A stretch of 7,950 nucleotides of DNA from Thiobacillus sp. (lineage in GTDB: Bacteria; Pseudomonadota; Gammaproteobacteria; Burkholderiales; Thiobacillaceae). Numbering within the stretch: the first letter of the stretch is position 1; each line of letters opens with the position of its first letter. Location: assembly GCF_024708915.1 (NCBI RefSeq), contig NZ_JANJXQ010000244.1, positions 1 to 7,950 on the forward strand, given 5' to 3'. A program made the translations under genes and the position numbers. Shown piece by piece: positions 1 to 7,681 of this stretch. The notes under the pieces were generated by a model that saw only the letters and a list, made by a program, of their open reading frames with translations, searched no databases and was not told the DNA's origin.

Positions 1-943
1 CCGGCCAGTAGGCGCTTTCGACGGATGAAATACTGGTCGGCGATTCCACGCGCGCGGAAAGCAGTGCGCGTGGCGCCTGGGAGCTGTCGCACAGTTCGCG
101 GCTGCGCGGGTGCTGTCCCGATTCGTTCCACCAGGCATTGAACTCCGCCTGGCCCAGCTCCAGTCCGCGGGCATCCATGCGCAACACGTCACGTCCCGCC
201 TGTTGCAGCGCGACGTTCACCCGCTGCGTGTAGCTGGCGCGCGTTTCGCCGCCCCAGAAACTGCGGCTGATCGGCAGGCCCAGCGCGGCGAAGGCGAGTA
301 TCGGGCGCACCGGCCTGGCTGCCGCGGGCGGGGCAGCGGCCTCCGGTTGAACGGTCGCGGCGGGTGCGGCGGGTGCGGCAGCGGGGCGGGCGATTGCGAC
401 CCTGGGGGCCGGTGTTGCGGCGGCTGTTTCAGGTGCGGCAGCGCGTGGCTGCGCCGTAGGGGCGGGCCGGGCGGATGCGGAAGAAGCCGTCGCGGCAGAT
501 TGGGCGGGCGCGCGCGCTGGGGACACCGTCGCTGCCGGGGTGGGTGGAATGGGCGTTGCCTGCGGGACGGCGGGCGCCGCCGCCGGAGAAGGCGACACGG
601 GCGGAGGGGGCGGCGACACGGGCGGAGGCGGCTGAATGGGCACGGCCGTCGTCCCGGGGCTTGCGCTCACGGGGGGCGCTTCAGCGACAACGGCTGGCAC
701 CGGCTTGTCGTCCGCCTTGCCGGGCAGGCCTGGCAGCAGCCGCGGCGCCAGCATCAGGCCGACGCCGGCCAGCACCAGGATCAGCGAAGGATGGGTGACG
801 TTGAGCTTGATGCCGAATGCCTCGACCGACGACGCCTGCGTGCTGGTCTTGCTGTAGATGAACATCACCAGCCCGGTGACCACCAGCACCAGGCCGGCGA
901 TCACCAGCAGGCTGTCGAACAGGGTGGCGAGATCGGCGGGCAT
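1..943 (-). CDS. Two-TM membrane protein with Pro/Ala-rich linker (3' end outside window)
   Basis: The frame opens with ATG at 943 and stays open for 314 codons to the window edge, so the C-terminus is missing. Residues about 11-30 (SLLVIAGLVLVVTGLVMFIY) and about 53-70 are two hydrophobic helices joined by a short, partly polar segment. Residues about 75-212 are a low-complexity linker rich in Pro and Ala, including PPPPVSPPPPPVSPSP at about 105-120. From about 213 the sequence becomes ordinary again (PILAFAALGLPISRSFWGG, then WWNESGQ near 271), which suggests a folded domain beyond the linker. The start lies 7 nt after the stop of the peptidase/hydrolase gene, with no strong Shine-Dalgarno, so translation may be coupled. 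I do not recognise the family. By analogy with TonB-like or envelope-spanning proteins, the linker could carry the C-terminal domain away from the membrane, but topology is not determined. The coding frame is clear; the function is unknown. Confidence 0.8.
   Translation of the reverse strand, partial: MPADLATLFDSLLVIAGLVLVVTGLVMFIYSKTSTQASSVEAFGIKLNVTHPSLILVLAGVGLMLAPRLLPGLPGKADDKPVPAVVAEAPPVSASPGTTAVPIQPPPPVSPPPPPVSPSPAAAPAVPQATPIPPTPAATVSPARAPAQSAATASSASARPAPTAQPRAAAPETAAATPAPRVAIARPAAAPAAPAATVQPEAAAPPAAARPVRPILAFAALGLPISRSFWGGETRASYTQRVNVALQQAGRDVLRMDARGLELGQAEFNAWWNESGQHPRSRELCDSSQAPRALLSARVESPTSISSVESAYWP
591..632. repeat. Two tandem 21-bp direct repeats in the Pro-rich linker
   Basis: Two adjacent 21-bp units (591-611 and 612-632) both begin GGCGACACGGGCGGAG and differ at one position. 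On the coding strand they encode the repeated Pro/Val/Ser block around PPPPVSPPPPPVSP in the linker of the membrane protein. The unit is a multiple of three, so copy-number change would keep the frame and only alter linker length. Confidence 0.85.
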
Positions 944-950
944 GCTGCGC

Positions 951-2963
951 TCAGTAGTTCAGGTCGCGTGCGGTGAACGGACGTTTGGGCGTGCCGTCGA
1001 GGACACGGGTGAGCACCGAGTTCATGGTTGCGCAGTCGTTGTCGAAGCCGCCGTGGCTGTGGCTGACCGACGCGCCCCGGGCGATGGCCGCGGTTTCGTG
1101 GGCGGGGTCGATCGGAATGCCTTCCGAGACGACCCGCGCGGGCCGGCCGTCGACTGTTCCGCCGAACAGGCTGGCGAGCTCGGTGTCGTTGTCGAGACAG
1201 GCCTGCATGCCGAGGATCGGCACGTCGCGCGTGCCCTCGAAGGCGTTGGAGACCAGATAGAGCAGCGACTTGCCGTAAGGGCCGACGCTGTCGTCGCGCT
1301 CCAGCTTGTCGGACAGCAGATAGAGGCTGGGCAGCGGGGTGTGACCGGCTTTGATGCCCGGCAGCACCCGGTTCCTGAAGGTGTCGACGCGTATCGCCGG
1401 GGCGAGGAACTGCACGCTCTTTAGCGGCAGGCCCAGGCTGGCGAGCAGCGGCAGGGCGTGCGCGGCGAAGATGCTGCCGGCCGAATGGCCGACGATGTGC
1501 AGTTCCCAGTTGATCTTGTCGTGGCTGGCGAGCTTCTGCTTCGCGCGCGCGACATGCTGCGCGACGAGCTGGATCGCCCCCTTGTTGTGCGAGTGCTCCG
1601 ATGCGAGCTGCGCGTTCTCCTTCATCTCGCCCCACAGCCTGAAGCCGGCGCGGGCGAGCGTGAGCTCGAGCACGCGGTCCTTGGCCTCGGTGAGGTTGTC
1701 CAGGAAGCCGCCACCAGCGAGCTTGTCGGCCTCGGTGAAGAGGTCGGTGAAGAGATTGGCGACGCTGGAGAGGAAATCGCTCTCCCACATGATGTGCAGC
1801 GGGTAGATCTCGTTGTCGAGCATGACGTCGCGCATGGCGACGATGCGCTTGGCCGACGCCGCCTCGGAGTTGAGGCCGCCGTGCAGGTAGAGCAGGATGC
1901 GGCGCTTCTTCCAGCCCTGGGTGCGCGCGGGGAGGGTTTCGCAGAACAGGCGCTCGAGGTCGGATTCGGTGGTCCAGTATTCGCCCGAGCCCGACAGTTC
2001 GCCGTTGTTGGCGACGTCGATCACGTAGGGGCGGATCTCGGACAGCGGAATGGCGCGGCTGGCGCGCTGGAAGCCGGCGTTGCTGATGCCGCGGTCGCCC
2101 GCCCACAGGTCGAGGGTGACCGGCACGCCCATCTGCGCGACCCAGACGTCGGTGGCGTGCATCAGGAAATCCTCGTAGGGCAGGAAGGCAAAGCCGTCCA
2201 GCCCCCAGTCCGGCCCCCACGAATTCTGGATGACGAAGCCCTGCGGCGTGTAGCCGACGATGGCGATGGCGTGGCCGCCGTCGGCGCTGCCGCTGCGGCG
2301 GATGATGGGGAAGCGGTAGGGCGTTTTGCGCCCCTCGACGTTCACGTTCAGTGTGCGTGCGCCTTTCTCGGTGCCCGGCGCCGCCCAGCCCGAATGCACC
2401 ATCAGCGTCGCATAGAGAATGCCGGTCTCGTTGAGCGCGGTGTGCATGTCGCGCACGTCGCCGGGGCGGATGCGGTAATACGCGCCGCCGGGCGCCTGCA
2501 TCGCTTCGGCGATCACCGCATCGGTCATGTGCTGGATGCCGTGCTGGGTGGGCCTCCACGAGGTTTCGCGGCAGACGCCGTGCTTGACCCAGGCCTTGAT
2601 CGCGCCGCGCGCCGACGAGCCTTCGTAGGCTTCGCCCGGCCACTCGTCGTAGCGCCGCGCCAGCTCGTAGAGCATGCGCGGGCTGACCCGCGCCGTCTGG
2701 CCCTGCCGGGTGCGCAGGAAATTCACCACCGCTGCCAGCGCGAAGCCGGTACAGGCGCCTTCGCGTCCCTGGTCGAGGATGCGCGAACGCGGGATCAGCG
2801 TGCACGCCAGGTAGGCGTCGGGCAGGCTGATGAGCGCAGGCTGGTAGTACCAGTCGCGCAGGTCGATGCGGTCGGGGAAGGCGTCGAGCTGCTTGGCGGT
2901 GGCGCGTTCGGCGCTGGATCGCAGCGTTCCGGCGGTGTGCGGGGGTGGGGGTTTCGTGGCCAT
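951..2963 (-). CDS. Papain-like cysteine peptidase fused to alpha/beta hydrolase
   Basis: A 670-residue protein with two enzyme-like domains. Residues about 28-285 look like a C1 (papain-like) peptidase: Q65 and C71 in LDQGREGACTGFA fit the oxyanion Gln and nucleophile Cys, H231 in GGHAIAIVGY the catalytic His, and N247 in QNSWG the Asn, all in family order. Residues about 353-655 resemble an alpha/beta hydrolase: strand and turn RRILLYLHGGLN at 354-365, nucleophile elbow GHSAG with S494, candidate acid D552, and candidate His H637 in SHSHGGFDND. There is no signal peptide or membrane helix, and no pro-region, so I infer a cytoplasmic enzyme. The ATG at 2963 has AGGA upstream at 2971-2974 and follows the cytochrome stop by 12 nt, so it is in the operon. 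Substrates of either domain are unknown. Domain calls are firm; the biological role is not. Confidence 0.9.
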   Translation of the reverse strand: MATKPPPPHTAGTLRSSAERATAKQLDAFPDRIDLRDWYYQPALISLPDAYLACTLIPRSRILDQGREGACTGFALAAVVNFLRTRQGQTARVSPRMLYELARRYDEWPGEAYEGSSARGAIKAWVKHGVCRETSWRPTQHGIQHMTDAVIAEAMQAPGGAYYRIRPGDVRDMHTALNETGILYATLMVHSGWAAPGTEKGARTLNVNVEGRKTPYRFPIIRRSGSADGGHAIAIVGYTPQGFVIQNSWGPDWGLDGFAFLPYEDFLMHATDVWVAQMGVPVTLDLWAGDRGISNAGFQRASRAIPLSEIRPYVIDVANNGELSGSGEYWTTESDLERLFCETLPARTQGWKKRRILLYLHGGLNSEAASAKRIVAMRDVMLDNEIYPLHIMWESDFLSSVANLFTDLFTEADKLAGGGFLDNLTEAKDRVLELTLARAGFRLWGEMKENAQLASEHSHNKGAIQLVAQHVARAKQKLASHDKINWELHIVGHSAGSIFAAHALPLLASLGLPLKSVQFLAPAIRVDTFRNRVLPGIKAGHTPLPSLYLLSDKLERDDSVGPYGKSLLYLVSNAFEGTRDVPILGMQACLDNDTELASLFGGTVDGRPARVVSEGIPIDPAHETAAIARGASVSHSHGGFDNDCATMNSVLTRVLDGTPKRPFTARDLNY

Positions 2964-2970
2964 GGGGATG

Positions 2971-2974
2971 TCCT
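2971..2974 (-). promoter_or_regulatory. Shine-Dalgarno of peptidase/hydrolase gene
   Basis: The minus strand reads CAGGACATCCCCATG directly after the TGA of the upstream cytochrome (2978-2976). AGGA lies 7 nt before the ATG at 2963 and supports that start. Confidence 0.65.
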
Positions 2975-2975
2975 G

Positions 2976-4436
2976 TCAAAGTGTTTTCAGATATTCCAGC
3001 AGCACGTCCTTGTCGCCGGCGGGCAGGGCGGTGCCGAAGTCGTGCCCCTGGTTGCCGTTGCCGCGCAGGCGCGTGTCGTACGGGGTGCCGGCACGTTCGG
3101 CCGCCGCGCCCTTCACGACGAAGCCCACGTGCACCGGGTCGAAGACGTCGTAGCCGCGCCAGAACAGGGGCGGGCGCTGCGCCGGCGGCGTCAGCAGGTC
3201 GGCCAGGGTCGGCACCGAGCCGTTGTGCAGATAGGGTGCGCGCAGCCAGATGCCGTCGAGGAACTGCGCCACATAGCCGGTCAGCGGCGCTTCGACCAGT
3301 CCGCGGCGCTCGATGCCCATGTCGCTGACCACCCGGTTGGCCTCGATCGCCGCCTGTTTGCCCCAGGTATCGATGCGGCCGCGGTCGGTGCCGATCTCGG
3401 AAAGCGGAACGATGGTGCCGGTGCGGGCGCTGGCGTGGCAGGCGGCGCAGTGCGCGTCGAATACGGGCTTGCCCCGAGCCGCGCGGCCGGCGTCGACGGG
3501 GAAGGGATAGTGCGGCGCCGGCTTGGTTTTCAGGTAATCAACCAGCCAGTCGATCTGGCCGAGGAAATCACGCTTGTTCTTCGGCTCCGCGCCCATCAGG
3601 CCGAGCGCCGAATCGATGACGACCGAATAGGGGTCGTGCGAGTCGCCGGCGAAGTTCATCCGGTGTCCCTGCTCCGGCTGGTATTTCTGTAGATTCCATA
3701 TCGACGGCATGTCGGTCGGGCCGAAGCTGTCGTCCATCGGCCAGCGGATCATGAAGTACTTGGTCAGGTTCATCGCGTCGTCGCGCCCGCGCCCCCATTC
3801 GGGGAAGTCGTGGCGGTAGATCCACTGGAACTGGCTTTCGCGCTCGGTCAGGCGTTTCTTGGTGATCGGGATGATCAGATAGCGGTAGGCCATCCGGTCG
3901 ACGAAGTCGAGGTCGGCGGCAAGGTTGATCTCGGCCATCAGGGTGTCGGCGTTGAAGCGTGGATCCCTGGCGCAGTCGACCAGGAAGCGGAAGAAGGCTT
4001 CGAGGTCGAGGGTGTGGTTGGGGCCCGTCACGACCAGGGTCGGTGTTTCCTCGGGTCGGCTGCGGTAGCTCGCCACGTGGCAGGCGGCGCAGGTGTTGGC
4101 GACGCGGTCGAAGCCGATGCGCCGCTTGGAGAATCCCACCGGCAGTTCCTGGCCCTGTTCCCACACCACACCGAAGCTGGCATAGCCGACGCCGGGCTTG
4201 GGCAGCTTGTCGGGGAACACGCGCGGCAGCACGTAGAAGATCCAGTAGGGAATGCCGGCGTCGTTCTCCGCGCCGAATGAGCCGTACTTGAAGCGCTCGT
4301 CCGGGTGGTCGAACTGCGTCGCGCCGTGATCGCGCAGGAAACGGTCCCAACCGACGAAACCGAGCACGGCGACGAGCACGAGCACGCCGAGGCCGGTGGC
4401 CTTCAGCCAGCGCGGACAACGACAGAATGTCTTCAT
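2976..4436 (-). CDS. Membrane-anchored dihaem cytochrome c, CCP/MauG/RoxA-like (second paralog)
   Basis: A 486-residue protein with an N-terminal hydrophobic segment at about 12-30 that serves as signal anchor or uncleaved signal, placing the rest in the periplasm. Two c-type haem sites are visible, CAACH at 116-120 and CAACH at 330-334. The C-terminal part has GIWLRAPYLHNGSVPTL at 395-411, then RPPLFWRGYDVFDP, and ends GHDFGTALPAGDKDVLLEYLKTL. This architecture is that of large dihaem proteins related to cytochrome c peroxidase, MauG and the rubber oxygenase RoxA. Redox or oxygenase chemistry is inferred from that relationship; no substrate is shown. It is a paralog of the gene just upstream, sharing both haem regions, HFKYGS/RFKYGS near residue 50, PYWIFYVLP-type sequence and the C-terminal motif, but differing in the middle. 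The start at 4436 has a strong AGGAG. C5 and C7 near the N-terminus do not form a lipobox. Confidence 0.9.
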   Translation of the reverse strand: MKTFCRCPRWLKATGLGVLVLVAVLGFVGWDRFLRDHGATQFDHPDERFKYGSFGAENDAGIPYWIFYVLPRVFPDKLPKPGVGYASFGVVWEQGQELPVGFSKRRIGFDRVANTCAACHVASYRSRPEETPTLVVTGPNHTLDLEAFFRFLVDCARDPRFNADTLMAEINLAADLDFVDRMAYRYLIIPITKKRLTERESQFQWIYRHDFPEWGRGRDDAMNLTKYFMIRWPMDDSFGPTDMPSIWNLQKYQPEQGHRMNFAGDSHDPYSVVIDSALGLMGAEPKNKRDFLGQIDWLVDYLKTKPAPHYPFPVDAGRAARGKPVFDAHCAACHASARTGTIVPLSEIGTDRGRIDTWGKQAAIEANRVVSDMGIERRGLVEAPLTGYVAQFLDGIWLRAPYLHNGSVPTLADLLTPPAQRPPLFWRGYDVFDPVHVGFVVKGAAAERAGTPYDTRLRGNGNQGHDFGTALPAGDKDVLLEYLKTL

Positions 4437-4442
4437 GGCGGG

Positions 4443-4448
4443 CTCCTA
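4443..4448 (-). promoter_or_regulatory. Shine-Dalgarno overlapping upstream stop codon
   Basis: The minus strand reads TAGGAG followed by CCCGCC and ATG at 4436. The TAG (4448-4446) is the stop of the upstream paralog, and AGGAG is the ribosome site of the next gene at 6 nt spacing. The physical overlap indicates one transcript and likely translational coupling. Confidence 0.75.
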
Positions 4449-5927
4449 AAACGTCTTCAGGTATTCGAGCAGCGCCCACTTGTCGGCGGCCGGCAGTGTC
4501 GTGCCGTAGGCGGGGCCTTCGTGTCCGGCGTTGCCGTTGCCGGGAATGCGGGTGTCGAAGGCGAACAGGCGCTTGCCCTGGCTTTCGGGCTGGTCGGCGA
4601 CGAAGCCGAGGTGCCGGGGGTCGTACAGGTCGTTGCCGCGGTAGAACAGCTTCGGCCGCAGCGCTACAGGCTGCAGCAGGTCCCACAGCGTCGGCACCGA
4701 GCCGTTGTGCAGATAGGGCGCACGCAGCCAGATGCCGTCGAGCGGCGCGTTGGCGTAGCCCCAGGTCTTGCGGAAGTGGCGGAAGCGGTACGCAGGATCG
4801 GCCGAATACAGCATGCCCTGGTTCTGCGCGAGCTGCAGGGTGTAGGAATCAAGGCGGCCGCGGTCGGTACCGATAGCCTGGATCGGCGTGACTTTGCCGA
4901 CATGCTCGCCGGCAAAGTCGCTGCCGCTCGCGCCGTGGCAGGCGGCGCAGGTCTGCCCGTAGACCTTCTGTCCGTGCGCGGCCAGCGTGCGGTCGACGGG
5001 ATAGTGCTTTTCGAAGGCGGGCGGCACGGCGCTGGCGATCCACGCCTCGATGCGCGCGATGGCGGCATGGTCGATCAGCCTCGGCGTGGCGCCGGTGCCG
5101 AAGGCAGCCGACAGGTTGCGCTCCTCGACGCGGCTGTTGTTGCCATCCCAGTGCAGCTGCATGCCCTGTTTCCTGCCCTGGTTCCAGATCGCGGGGAAAT
5201 CCGCCACGCCGACCAGTTCTTCCTTTGGCAACTGTTCGAACGGCACGCTGAAAATCGCCTTGGCCGAATTGAAGGTGTCGACTCGCCCCGGCCCCCAGTC
5301 GGACTGCAGGTGTATGAAGTTCAGGCGCCCGAGCAGGCCGGCGACGCCGTCGCGCATCAGATGGATGGCGAGCGGGTAGACGATCCGCTCGTCGAGTATC
5401 CCGAGGCCACCGGATTTTTCGGCGATGCGCGGCACCACCTGCGTCGGGGTGAAGCGGCGGTCGTTGACGCAGGCCTGGACGAATTTCTGGAAGCCCATCA
5501 GGTCGAGCTGGTTGGCCGGCATGCCGGCGACCAGCATCGGTTTGGCGTCGGGTGCGGTGCGCACGGTGGCGGCGTGGCACACCGCGCAGTTGAGGAACAC
5601 GCGGTCGATGCCCATGTGTCTCCGCTGCGACATGCCAACCGGCAGATCGTGCCCCGGCTCGTAGATGAAGCCGAGCGACGCATAGCCCTTGCCCGGCAGC
5701 AGATCGGGGCAGACCTCGGGCAGCACCTGGAACAGCCAGTAGGGGAAGCCCATGTTGCGTTCGCCGCCGGTCGAGCCGTATTTGAAATGTTCGATCGGGT
5801 CGGCGTAGGTGACGGGGCGGTCGGGCAGGAAGCGGAGCGCCGCGCCGAGTGCGCCGAGCGCGAACAGGACCAGCACAGCCCACAGGAAGAAACGGCAGCC
5901 GGAGCAGCGGGCTTCGGGTGTGCTCAT
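4446..5927 (-). CDS. Membrane-anchored dihaem cytochrome c, CCP/MauG/RoxA-like (first paralog)
   Basis: A 493-residue protein. Residues about 12-34 form a hydrophobic N-terminal anchor, so the body is predicted periplasmic. Haem-binding motifs are CAVCH at 114-118 and CAACH at 327-331. The block PAIWNQGRKQGMQLHWDG at 245-262, followed by VEERN, and the motif GIWLRAPYLHNGSVPTL at 398-414 are of the kind seen in RoxA-like and related dihaem CCP-superfamily proteins. The end, GTTLPAADKWALLEYLKTF, matches that of the neighbouring paralog. The length is near the paralog's (486) but well below the roughly 680 residues of characterised RoxA, so rubber cleavage should not be assumed. The ATG at 5927 overlaps the upstream TGA in an ATGA arrangement with only a weak Shine-Dalgarno, suggesting reinitiation after the preceding cytochrome. 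C8 and C11 lie before the anchor, in a CSGC arrangement. Confidence 0.9.
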   Translation of the reverse strand: MSTPEARCSGCRFFLWAVLVLFALGALGAALRFLPDRPVTYADPIEHFKYGSTGGERNMGFPYWLFQVLPEVCPDLLPGKGYASLGFIYEPGHDLPVGMSQRRHMGIDRVFLNCAVCHAATVRTAPDAKPMLVAGMPANQLDLMGFQKFVQACVNDRRFTPTQVVPRIAEKSGGLGILDERIVYPLAIHLMRDGVAGLLGRLNFIHLQSDWGPGRVDTFNSAKAIFSVPFEQLPKEELVGVADFPAIWNQGRKQGMQLHWDGNNSRVEERNLSAAFGTGATPRLIDHAAIARIEAWIASAVPPAFEKHYPVDRTLAAHGQKVYGQTCAACHGASGSDFAGEHVGKVTPIQAIGTDRGRLDSYTLQLAQNQGMLYSADPAYRFRHFRKTWGYANAPLDGIWLRAPYLHNGSVPTLWDLLQPVALRPKLFYRGNDLYDPRHLGFVADQPESQGKRLFAFDTRIPGNGNAGHEGPAYGTTLPAADKWALLEYLKTF

Positions 5928-7489
5928 GGTCCGCGCCCCGCATAGTCGGACGGCGGCAGGCAGGGAGGCAGCTGCGCGTAGGGCCGCCGCAGCAGGCTGG
6001 CCGGATCCTGGCCGCGCAGACGGCTGGCGACAATGCGTTTCAGGGCGGCGAGTTCGGGCGAGGCGGCCCAGTGCGCAGGATCGGTACCGCGGCTGGCGAG
6101 CGCAGCGGCCGGCGGCATCGGCGGCTTGCTGCGTGCGGCTTCGGGAACGCCCGCCATGCTCAGGCGCACGAACATGCGCGGTGCGCAGTGATCGAGCCTG
6201 GCCTCGACCTCGGCCGGGCTGCCGTGCAGGAAATTGGGCGGATGCGGCAGCGTGGTGTCGTGGCAGCTGGCGCAGTGGGTGCGGAAAGGCGCAACGAGCG
6301 GGCTGGCGTCGCGTGCGACGGAAACCGGTTCGATGCGTGCGGGCGGCAGACGGACAGGAGGGGCCCGGCGCGCTGTGCCGGGTTCGGCCAGTAGGTCGTC
6401 GAGCAGCGTGTGGCTGAACGGACGGGCGGAAAATGCGCCGCGTGCGCGCAGGCGTTCGAGCGGCGCGGCGAGATCGGCCGCTTGCAGCCGCTGCGCAGCG
6501 TGAACGTCGAGCATGCCGGCCAGCCCGACGACGAAAGCGGTCTTGTCCGGCGCCTGCCAGGTTTCGAGCGGCGGGCGCAACAGCAAGGGATCGTTATCCG
6601 GGTTCTGCAAGGCGGCGAGCGGATCGCGGTTGGGCAGATCGGGATTGGGGATGGCGAGGCCATGCGGCCAGATACTTGTCCAGGCGCGATCGAGTGCCGG
6701 CAGGATGCCGGGTGCCGGCAAGGAACCCCGGCGCGCGTAATCGAGCGCAGCGGCGAAGGCCTGCATGCGGCAGCGTTCGCCCGCTTCGCCCGGGCCGCAA
6801 CCCTGCTGCCACAGCGTCTGCCAGACCGAAAACAGGTTGGCGCGGTCGGTGGACGCGTCGATGAAGTAGGCGATATCGGTGCCGGTCAGTTTGACCCGGT
6901 AGAAATCGCGTCGCGCATCTTTCAGGCGGGCGGCGATCTCCGGGTTGGCCGGGGTTTCATCCCACAGCGGGCGGGCGAAGATCGGCGCGGCGTTCTGGTG
7001 GCAGGCGAGGCACAGGCTGCGCCGCGCGTAGAACACCTGCGGGGTTTTGCCTTTCCGGTAATCGCGCACCACCTGAAATTCGAAGCGGCCGGCGGCATCG
7101 TTGTAGCTGATGACTTCGATCACCTCGCCCTTTTCGTGATAGCCGAGGAACAGGCGGTCCTTCAATGGCAGGGTGCCCGGTTTGCCGGCGCCGTCGGCAG
7201 CGGCAACCACGCGCGGATAGCGGAAAAAATCCGGCGCGCCGGCATCGCGCTGCAGCGAACGGCCAAGCGGGATCAGCGTGATTTTCAGGGGGGGCAGGCC
7301 ACCGCTGTCGGTCTGCATCTGGCGGTTGATCGTGTCGACCAGCCGGGAAAACGGAAATGGCACCGGCTGGCTGCCGATCAGCTGGTCGAAGCGCGAGCGC
7401 CCGGCCGGCGGCAGGTCGCCCTGCGCAGAGACCGGATGCGGGAAGATCAGTGCGGCGGCGAACATGAGCGTGAGCCAACCCGATCTCAT
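5924..7489 (-). CDS. Secreted dihaem cytochrome c of unrecognised family
   Basis: From ATG at 7489 this encodes 521 residues. The first 23, MRSGWLTLMFAAALIFPHPVSAQ, form a typical Sec signal peptide with probable cleavage after VSA, so the mature protein is periplasmic. Two haem c sites are present: CLACH at 160-164, within LCLACHQNAAPIF and then PLWDETPANP, and CASCH at 406-410. KPPMPP at 455-460 offers a likely Met axial ligand for the second haem. It lacks the PYLHNGSVPTL motif of the two downstream cytochromes and is not an obvious relative of them. The frame continues upstream, through the mobile element, to an ATG at 7684, but that would bury the signal peptide at residue 66, so 7489 is preferred. 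No Shine-Dalgarno precedes 7489, and the repeat begins only a few bases upstream. The stop overlaps the next gene by 4 bp. A role as electron donor or acceptor for the downstream pair is inferred from context only. Confidence 0.88.
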   Translation of the reverse strand: MRSGWLTLMFAAALIFPHPVSAQGDLPPAGRSRFDQLIGSQPVPFPFSRLVDTINRQMQTDSGGLPPLKITLIPLGRSLQRDAGAPDFFRYPRVVAAADGAGKPGTLPLKDRLFLGYHEKGEVIEVISYNDAAGRFEFQVVRDYRKGKTPQVFYARRSLCLACHQNAAPIFARPLWDETPANPEIAARLKDARRDFYRVKLTGTDIAYFIDASTDRANLFSVWQTLWQQGCGPGEAGERCRMQAFAAALDYARRGSLPAPGILPALDRAWTSIWPHGLAIPNPDLPNRDPLAALQNPDNDPLLLRPPLETWQAPDKTAFVVGLAGMLDVHAAQRLQAADLAAPLERLRARGAFSARPFSHTLLDDLLAEPGTARRAPPVRLPPARIEPVSVARDASPLVAPFRTHCASCHDTTLPHPPNFLHGSPAEVEARLDHCAPRMFVRLSMAGVPEAARSKPPMPPAAALASRGTDPAHWAASPELAALKRIVASRLRGQDPASLLRRPYAQLPPCLPPSDYAGRGP

Positions 7490-7493
7490 GACG

Positions 7494-7497
7494 CTAG
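7494..7497. repeat. CTAG target-site duplication, cytochrome side
   Basis: CTAG here and at 7713-7716 bracket the terminal inverted repeats exactly, as expected for a 4-bp target duplication. Because CTAG is itself palindromic, the duplication could alternatively be read as part of a slightly longer inverted repeat. Confidence 0.7.
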
Positions 7498-7606
7498 CGT
7501 CGCGACTCGGAAATATCGCAACATGAAACGGCGTCTTTTTCCGCATGGCGGCGTTGCTCGTCGTTGCCATAGAGCCGGCTATGTCGCCCACCCGCAAGGG
7601 GTAGGC

Positions 7607-7642
7607 CGTGGTTGTAAAGCCGATAAATCGGCAACAACCACG
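7607..7642. repeat. Central hairpin of the mobile element
   Basis: CGTGGTTGT at 7607-7615 pairs perfectly with ACAACCACG at 7634-7642 (9 bp). Inside, GCCGA at 7619-7623 pairs with TCGGC at 7628-7632 around a TAAA loop, separated from the outer stem by a small asymmetric bulge. No T-run follows on either strand, so this is structural, not a convincing intrinsic terminator. Confidence 0.8.
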
Positions 7643-7681
7643 CTCTCCCGCGCCTTGCCCTGCGAAAAAATCCATCCGTTT

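Noticed and set aside
591..632. Tandem repeat as a CRISPR or regulatory array
   Set aside because: There are only two adjacent units with no spacers, and they lie in frame within a Pro-rich coding linker.
110..976. 288-codon plus-strand frame, very rich in Arg and Gly
   Set aside because: It is the antisense of the Pro/Ala-rich linker gene; the poly-Arg/Gly translation mirrors Pro/Ala codons. The minus-strand frame gives two plausible membrane helices and correct operon spacing.
1458..3692. 744-codon open frame on the plus strand
   Set aside because: It lies antisense to the peptidase/hydrolase and a cytochrome, both with clear catalytic or haem motifs. Its translation is Arg/Val/Ala/Gly-rich with no recognisable domain, as expected for a high-GC shadow frame.
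4305..5945. 546-codon open frame on the plus strand
   Set aside because: It is antisense to the first RoxA-like paralog and shows only low-complexity, compositionally biased sequence. The CXXCH motifs and operon spacing support the minus-strand gene.
7607..7642. Hairpin as intrinsic terminator between SulP and the cytochrome
   Set aside because: The stem is strong, but neither strand has a following T-run, and it is better explained as the central structure of the mobile element.
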